Assembly: GCA_008000375.1 (NCBI GenBank)
Contig: SMOI01000039.1
Location: 62,001 to 126,000, forward strand
DNA length: 64,000 bases
Direction: 5' to 3'
Origin: Poteriospumella lacustris
Taxonomy: Eukaryota > Sar > Chrysophyceae > Chromulinales > Dinobryaceae
Program-made: the position numbers and the translations under genes
Shown: in pieces, positions 56,735-64,000 of the stretch
How the letters are laid out: each line of letters starts with the position of its first letter
How positions within the stretch are numbered: the first letter of the stretch is position 1
The notes under the pieces: model-generated
The model's database searches: none
Seen by the model: only the letters and a program-made list of their open reading frames with translations
Told to the model about the DNA's origin: nothing

Positions 56735-59700
56735 ATGGCCGTCCTGAATTTTTGGTCTCTTTGCAAACTTCTCTGTTTGCTCTTCGCAATAGTGAAAGTA
56801 GTTGACGGGCAGCAGGTGATATCGTTCGTGTCATTGTTCTCTTCATCGGCGAAAACAAACAACGCTGTCACATTTAATGTGCAAAATACGAACACATATA
56901 GCGTTGGCATCTCCACTATTGTTATCCGCAGTGACCAAGCCAGTGGATCCTTAAGTTTCGAGGTGTGGTATAGAACCACTGCAATATCAGCCGCGTCTAC
57001 ATTGGACACCGCCAATGGTTGGACCTTGGCATGCACCGCAACAGGAACAATATCATCAAATTGGGCAACGATCCCTGTAACAGGGTTGACGCTTCCACCG
57101 AACGGTTACTATGCACTGGCAGTAAACTGTGATACTCTCTTGCAAACACCGGACACTCAAACAAGCGTTACTTCGCAGTCTGGTAATGGGGTTATTATTT
57201 ATACGGGTGGAAATACGGCGTGGGCCGCTGATCCCTGCTGTCTTTTACAATGGGGACCACGATCGTTTTGGGGCTCGATAACAGTCGTTCATTTCACGGC
57301 ATCCCCGACTCGAAATCCAAGTGCATCACCAACACGACCCCCTACACGAATACCAACCTACACACCAACCTACACACCAACACGAACCCCTACACGGATT
57401 CCAACGTGTATTCCGACGGCCACTCCTACCTACGTTCCCACAGCTACGCCAACCTACATGCCCAGTAGAATACCCACGTTTCAACCAACATACGTTCCAT
57501 CCGTTATTCCAACGTATGTCCCAACAGCCATTCCGACCGCACGACCAACATACGTACCATCGTATACACCGACTCAAATCCCAACGGGTCAACCGTCACG
57601 GTCGCCAACATCACAGCCTTCACGCCAACCGTCCTCACAACCAACTCGTCAACCAACCCGTCAACCTACCTCACAACCAACTCGTCAACCAACCCGTCAA
57701 CCTACCTCACAACCGACGTCATCGCCCACACGACAACCCTCTCGCCAGCCGTCGTCTCAACCGTCATCGTCACCGACTCGCCAGCCTTCGTCTCAGCCAA
57801 CTTCATCGCCGACACGTCAACCGTCGTCTCAGCCAACTTCATCGCCGACTCGCCAGCCTTCGTCTCAGCCAACTTCATCACCGACACGTCAACCATCCTC
57901 TCAGCCGACTCGTCAACCAACCTCTCAACCGACGCGCCAGCCATCTTCACAGCCAACGTCTTCTCCGACTCGGCAACCTTCACGGCAACCTTCATCGCGT
58001 CCTTCTGGACAGCCATCGTCTTCCCCATCTCGAAGCCCCACTAGTCAACCAACAAGTCAACCATCACGGCAACCATCAAGTCAGCCCACTCGACAGCCCA
58101 CTCGACAGCCCACTGGTCAGCCTACGCGTCAACCATCTTCACAACCGTCCGCTAGTCCCACTCGTCAACCCTCATCGCGACCCTCAGGCCAGCCAACGCG
58201 ACAACCGACGTCTCAACCATCTGTGCAACCGTCCACACAGCCGTCGAGACAGCCGTCGAGACAGCCGTCATCTCAACCTACAAGGCAACCATCTACCCAG
58301 CCGTCCTGCAAACCTTCCAGCCAACCGACTACCACGCCGACGTCGCAACCATCTCGACAACCGACTTCCCAGCCAACGAGGCAGCCATCGTCTCAACCCA
58401 CTGGACAGCCATCTCGTCAACCCACTACTCAACCTTCTCGACAGCCGTCGTCTCAGCCATCATCTCGTCCGACTAGTCAGCCATCCTCTTCGCCGACTTC
58501 TCAACCGACGACACAGCCCTCACGACAGCCATCTCGTCAACCCACAACGCAACCTTCATCACGGCCTTCAAGTCAACCTTCAGGGTCTCCTTCATCACAA
58601 CCGTCACGTCAACCTACGGCACAGCCATCATTACAGCCCACGTGTCAACCCACAGGACAACCATCGATACAGCCGTCGACACAACCTACTCGACAGCCGT
58701 CTTCTCAACCGAGTGCACAACCATCCGCACAGCCATCACGATCACCGACCTCGCAACCTTCAGTTCAACCATCACGACAACCAATGACACAGCCCACAAC
58801 ACAACCTTCTTCTCGCCCATCGTCCCAACCGTCGCAACAGCCAACTGCACAGCCAAGTTCACAGCCCTCGCGACAGCCAAGTGCCCAACCGTCAGGCCAA
58901 CCGTCAGGCCAACCATCGCGTCAACCTACTACCCAGCCTTCCCGTCAACCGAGCTCACAACCTTCATCGCAACCGTCACGACAACCAAGTGTGCAGCCCA
59001 GTAGTAGCCCATCCACTCAACCAACCGCCCAGCCGTCGATGCAACCATCTGTGCAGCCAACAGGACAGCCATCATCCCAACCGTCGGTCCAACCATCGGT
59101 TCAGCCGTCATCGCGACCCTCATCGCAACCGTCATCTGATCCAACGTCTCAACCAACGGCTCAACCATCATCGCAACCAACAAGACAACCGTCGTCCCAA
59201 CCGTCACGTCAACCGTCATCCCAACCGTCAGGGCAGCCAACATGCCAACCTTCTGGTCAGCCATCTCGTCAGCCTACTGGACAGCCCTCGGCTCAACCGT
59301 CATCACAACCAACACATCAACCATCGTCGCAGCCCTCGAGGCAACCAAGTGTCCAGCCGTCGTCACAGCCATCGGCGCAACCATCCGCACAGCCAACCAA
59401 CCAGCCCACCGTGCAACCGTCGGTCCAACCATCTGGTCAACCATCATCGCAACCTTCGTCGCAGCCTACGAGCCAACCGACACGGCAACCATCGATGCAA
59501 CCGACACAGCAGCCTTCCAGTCAACCGTCCATTCAACCATCGCGACAACCGTCCACACAACCAACGGTTCAACCAAGCAGTCAACCAACGGCAGTGCCGA
59601 GCAGTCAACCGTCCGCGCAGCCATCGACTCAGCCAAGTGGACAACCAACAGATCAGCCATCTTCACAGCCGTCGTCCCAACCATCGTCTCAACCGTCATC

Positions 59701-62700
59701 GCAACCATCAATACAGCCATCAATACAGCCATCCTCTCAACCTACGTCGCAACCAACCGGCCAACCATCAACGCAACCATCCGCACAACCCAGCGCCGTA
59801 CCAACGTCTCAACCGTCCCATCAGCCCTCGCGACAACCGACGAGCCAACCAACGGCACAACCGTCCGCTCAGCCTTCTCATCAACCATCAACGCAACCCA
59901 CTGCCCAACCAACTCGGCAACCGTCGACACAACCTTCGGGTGTTCCCTCTCAACAACCCACGGTACAACCCACTTCGTCCCCAACGTCACAACCTACCGC
60001 CCAGCCTTCGACACAACCGACTGGTCAACCAACAGCTCAACCTACCGTACAACCGTCCGGGCAGCCTTCGTGCCAGCCCACGACGCAGCCAACCCTGCAA
60101 CCCTCGTGCCAGCCAACGACACAACCGAGTGTTCAGCCGTCTGCCCAACCTTCGGCTCAACCTTCATGTCAACCGACCAGTCAGCCGACGCGACAGCCAT
60201 CGGGTCAGCCATCGGGAGTTCCCAGCAGTCAACCGTCCACCCAGCCATCGACGCAGCCTACTCAACAACCGACAGATCAACCGTCATCCGTTCCTACAGC
60301 ACAACCTTCCTCCCAGCCGTCCAGTCAACCGTCTGGGATCCCTTCCACTCAACCTTCCCTCCAACCGTCCACGCAGCCTACCACACAACCATCCACGCAA
60401 CCATCAACGCAGCCCAGTGGACAACCGACTGCACAGCCATCGGGTCTCCCCACGGTACAACCCACCAGCCAACCCAGCGCTGTTCCTTCTGCTCAACCGT
60501 CAACACAGCCAACCCGTAGACCGTCACAACAGCCGTCCGCTGAACCTTCCACCCAACCGTCTGGTCAACCTTCGTCAGAGCCAACGTCGCAGCCATCGTC
60601 GATCCCAAGCCAACAGCCCTCGAGCCAACCATCCTGTACACCTACCAAGCAACCTTCCTCTCAACCTACGTCGCTGCCGTCCTCTCAACCAACGATCAAG
60701 CCGTCTGCACAACCCTCACAGCAGCCGTCGTCGCAACCATCCACCCAACCGTCGGGAGTCCCTTCTTCACAGCCGTCTGCGCAACCGACAGCATTCCCAA
60801 CCGTTCAACCTTCTTCACAACCCACTGCCCAACCAACGACACAAGCAACTGATGTCCCTTCAGCACAGCCCACCCGCCAACCATCACAACAGCCGTCGTC
60901 TTGGCCGACGTCACAGCCATCCGGTCAACCATCGCATCAACCCAGTGGGGCACCAACAATGCAGCCCACCGCTCAACCATCGCGTTGTCCCACCACACAA
61001 CCGACCTCTCAACCGTCAAGTCAGCCGTCCCATCAACCTACCAACGACCCCACTGCTCAACCCACCACGTTTCCCTCGCCACAGCCGACGCAACAACCGT
61101 CTCAAACGCCCACAGATCAACCCACATCCCAACCAACGTCTCAGCCATCGTATCATCCGTCGGCTCAACCATCTCAACTACCCACGCGGCAGCCATCGAC
61201 GCAACCCACCTCATACCCAAGTCAACAACCATCCAATCAACCATCTAATCAACCGACGTCTCAACCCACTCAACAACCCACGACACAGCCATCGCTGCAA
61301 CCATCGATGATCCCCACGGCACAGCCCTCACAGCAACCGACAGCACAACCGACCCATGCGCCCACGCGGTTATCGGGTCGCACGATGGCCCCCAGCCGAT
61401 CGGCGGCGCAGCAATTGTTCGATAGCCTGGTGGTGCCTCGGAACCAATCGCAAACGAACGGCAGTACGTCGTCGTCAATCGGTGCTCAGGTGGACAGTAC
61501 CAACAAGGCCCTGTTGGAACTGACCAAGCTGCTGTTGCAACAACAATCGTCGAATTCGTCGACGACGATGCTTCAAATCAGTACGGAGACTATACAGGCC
61601 ATCATTGGCAAACTGCAATTGCCCCAAGCCGCCAACGGAACCGCGGCCAATGCGACCGTCACGGTATCGATTTCCATCCCCAATTCACCGACCAGTTTGG
61701 TGTTGTCGATGACACCGGGTCAATCCTCCTCCAGTGTCGCCGTGGTCTCGGTGGTCCAATACGATAAAGCCAGTCTCCAGGGATCGTCGAACAACAAGAC
61801 GTCGTCTTCCTCGACGGGTGCTGGGACGTCGATAGTGGATAAGATTGTCTCGGATATCATCAGTGTGAAGATCTCGATTACCAACAGCACCGGTGGCTCC
61901 AAGGTCACGTTACCCGCCTTCGAAGCCAATATCTCCGTTGATACCTCGACGATTCCGAAATCCGTCGCGACGTTCCGTCACAACTGTACCGTGGGTGTAC
62001 CCGAACATGTGCGTTTCTACTGTACCGAGTCGAAGGTGTTGATGACGTTGAATTGTTCGGGGTTGGCGTCGGCCATCGTACGACGGCAATGTCCGATACC
62101 GAAACAAGTCTGCAACCTGTTGAACTTACAAGACTTGAGTGTGACCAGTGGCGATTATTGTCAAGCGGTGACGTCCAGTGCGGGGTTTTTGACCTGCAAA
62201 TGTGGATTTACGTCATCGAATACCTCGGCTGCCACCACCGCGGCTATTATTGCTTCTGGTGGGGCGGTCAATGTGGCCGTGATGACCGAGTTTGTCGCAG
62301 GTGACTTTGGCACCACGGTAGCCATCTCGGGGTCGATGAATTCGGCACAATTCGCCAAGGAATCCTCCGCCGTGTTCATAGTCTTTGGATGCCTGTGGTT
62401 TGTCGGCCTCGTGTTCATTGTCGCGAATTACACGGTCCATTCGTCCCCGAAGCTCTTCCGTCGGGTAGGCCATCCCGAAGTCGTTCCCACCTTGACGATG
62501 GCCATGATTGACGAATGTCATACCCGCATGCGGGCGTACATCATCGCGACGTTGCCCACGATCTTTGACCCCACGATGACCTGGTGGACACGGTTGGCTC
62601 GTCAGTTTCGCTCGAAACATGCCTACGTACGTATCGTCAGTCATTTGTTGTCGCCCGAACCCATCTCCGGGGGAGAAGAGGAACGTCATTTCCAACGCCA

Positions 62701-63720
62701 AAAGGCGATTTTGGAAGTGATTCAAGCGATGACGTCGGTCACCATTTCGTTCTTTCTGTTGGCGTTGTTGTATGACTTGCAATACCCCGCCGACGATGGG
62801 AGTTGTGCCTTTCACCGCGACGAAGCGGCGTGTTTGTTCCGCCGCTCCCTGTTGGATCCCAGTTTGACGTATTGCCAATGGGTCCCCGATCGGGTACAAG
62901 TCGCCGGCGTCATCGCGGAGATTCAAAATGGCCGCGTGATGCAGGTCTTGGACGTCCACCCGGATTACGTCGACGATACGTTGGACGATCCCTGTCTCTT
63001 CAACGGCAATGCGAACTCGATGCTGGCGTCGTTTCTACCGATTGTTCTGACGGCGGTGGTCTCCATTCCCATTGCATCGGTGCTGAGTCTGCTGTTTGCG
63101 TTGATCTTGACGCGGAGTAAGAAAGCGGCGGAATCACGGAAACTGGCGGTGGATGCGTTGCGCCATATGCAACAGGGCAACCAAGCCACCGCGCTGATTC
63201 AGTTGAGTAAAGAAGCGATGCGAGTGCAAGACGCCGCTCGGGAAAGTGTCGCTCTGGTTCCCAGAGGAGAGACAACGGCGGCGGCGGCGGCGGCCGCTAC
63301 GGCGGCGGAAGGCAACGCGGTGTTACCGGTGGTGGGTACGGCGGCCGCGATGCCAATGGCGACCGCCGGTGGCGGCGGTGCACGCGGAGGCCGTCGACGT
63401 GCGGCGGTGATGCCCTCGGCACCACCACTACCACCACCCACCGCCCTCGCCGCGGTACCTACCGCCAGCACTGCCGTGGCTTCCTCAATGGACGCAGCAG
63501 CGATGGTGGTCACTCGCGAGCCTGTCGCGACAACGACGACGACGACGACCGCCTTGGCGCCGGATGCGAACGGAAACGCTCCCGTATTTGTGAAAATGCG
63601 ACGAGTGCGGTCGAGTCGTACGTCCCCAGGGCCGCATTCACCGGCGTTCACAGGGTCTCGTGCCCATGTCACTGACGACGATGGTAACGGTGAAGATGGG
63701 GCCAACGGCGACAATGTCGA

Positions 63721-63754
<34 letters not shown>

Positions 63755-64000
63755 GGCAACGTCCTCGGTCGGTGGACGCGGCGTGGATATCGACGTCTAC
63801 GGCGATGGATCCATCGGCATTGGTCCGTCGTGAAAACGCAGGAGATTCCGGAGCACGTGCGATGGTCCCGCAAACAATTGATCGACACCATCCACACACA
63901 CGGCTTCGTCGTCCCGTCTGCCTCGACGGCAACCGCCGCCGATGGAGGATCGATGAACATGAACAGTTTGAGTGTCCTGTTGTCCTTGCAAGACTACGAC
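56735..64000 (+). CDS. Giant Gln-Pro-Ser/Thr repeat membrane protein, polycystin-like C-terminus (3' end outside window)
   Basis: One frame is open from the ATG at 56735 to the window edge: 2422 residues without a stop in the stretches I translated. It starts with a signal peptide (about 25 residues, ending near VVDG), then an extracellular domain of about 165 residues with six Cys, a Pro/Thr/Tyr linker, and about 1250 residues of QPS/QPT tetrapeptide-type repeats. After the repeats come an N-glycosylation-rich region and a Cys-rich segment (CKCGF) resembling a pre-membrane GAIN/GPS area. Membrane helices lie near residues 1880-1903, 2000-2015 and 2097-2126. Between the first two, a His-x-Tyr segment and FQRQ resemble the region before the second helix of polycystin-1-type proteins. 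The cytosolic part holds poly-Ala, poly-Thr and a ten-Asp run. The repeat is probably a long stalk; sensing or adhesion is inference. Confidence 0.82.
57602..61360 (+). repeat. Degenerate 12-base coding repeat, about 3.8 kb
   Basis: About 310 units of CAA/CAG-CCx-(TCx/ACx)-NNN encode Gln-Pro-Ser/Thr-x. Third bases and the fourth codon vary, so the array is old or diversified, with a few local longer-period duplications (for example near 57650-57720 and 57770-57900). Because of the 12-base period, both other plus-strand frames are also open for hundreds of codons. Confidence 0.9.

Noticed and set aside
58881-61310. 809-codon plus-strand ORF rich in Asn, Arg and His, and a 425-codon ORF in the third frame (59242..60519)
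   Set aside because: Both are off-frame readings of the Gln-Pro-Ser/Thr repeat. The true frame has a signal peptide, continues into membrane helices and has no stop up to the window edge.
57602-61360. CRISPR-like array
   Set aside because: The period is 12 bases with no spacers, and the array is translated in a long open frame.

Overview
The window is nuclear DNA of a eukaryote. Most genes carry short GT-AG introns (66 to 140 bases); I placed 19 of them by joining frames across consensus splice sites, and every joined frame comes out as a whole number of codons. Several features together suggest a stramenopile (heterokont), most likely a flagellated one: very long Gln-Pro-Ser/Thr repeats in a surface protein, a sedolisin with Pro-Thr stalks, pyruvate phosphate dikinase genes, a BspA-like repeat protein and a TMEM107 homologue, which is a ciliary transition-zone protein. 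The lineage is an inference from gene content and no species is claimed.

Layout. 1-7.6 kb: the end of a large WW-domain coiled-coil gene, followed by an inverted copy of its C-terminal part (palindrome A). 8.4-12.5 kb: a BspA/DUF285 repeat gene and a two-exon adenosine-deaminase-family gene. 15.2-18.4 kb: two complete, apparently identical, tail-to-tail genes for mitochondrial ATP synthase gamma (palindrome B). 19.4-21.0 kb: a P-loop GTPase-like gene. 21.0-31.4 kb: a gene desert of about 10 kb with very few T on the plus strand, G-runs and small tandem repeats. 31.4-42.3 kb: a two-RRM Gln-rich RNA-binding protein, TMEM107, a membrane-anchored sedolisin and an NF-YB transcription factor. 42.7-49.3 kb: two head-to-head PPDK paralogues, one with its catalytic residues intact and one that has lost them. 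49.8-56.2 kb: a secreted-pathway 2-oxoglutarate oxygenase, a probable glycosyltransferase, a gene of unknown function and a KsgA/Dim1-type rRNA dimethyltransferase. 56.7 kb to the right edge: a giant repeat protein with a polycystin-like C-terminal membrane part, open at the edge.

The main theme is inverted gene duplication. Three gene pairs lie in inverted orientation: two are near-perfect palindromes whose identity stops abruptly inside or at the end of the coding region, which suggests gene conversion, and one is an old head-to-head pair that has split into active and apparently dead forms. A second theme is the cell surface: the sedolisin and the giant protein share Pro/Thr-rich stalks, and a prolyl-hydroxylase-like oxygenase and a glycosyltransferase-like enzyme lie nearby. 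A functional link between them is only a hypothesis.
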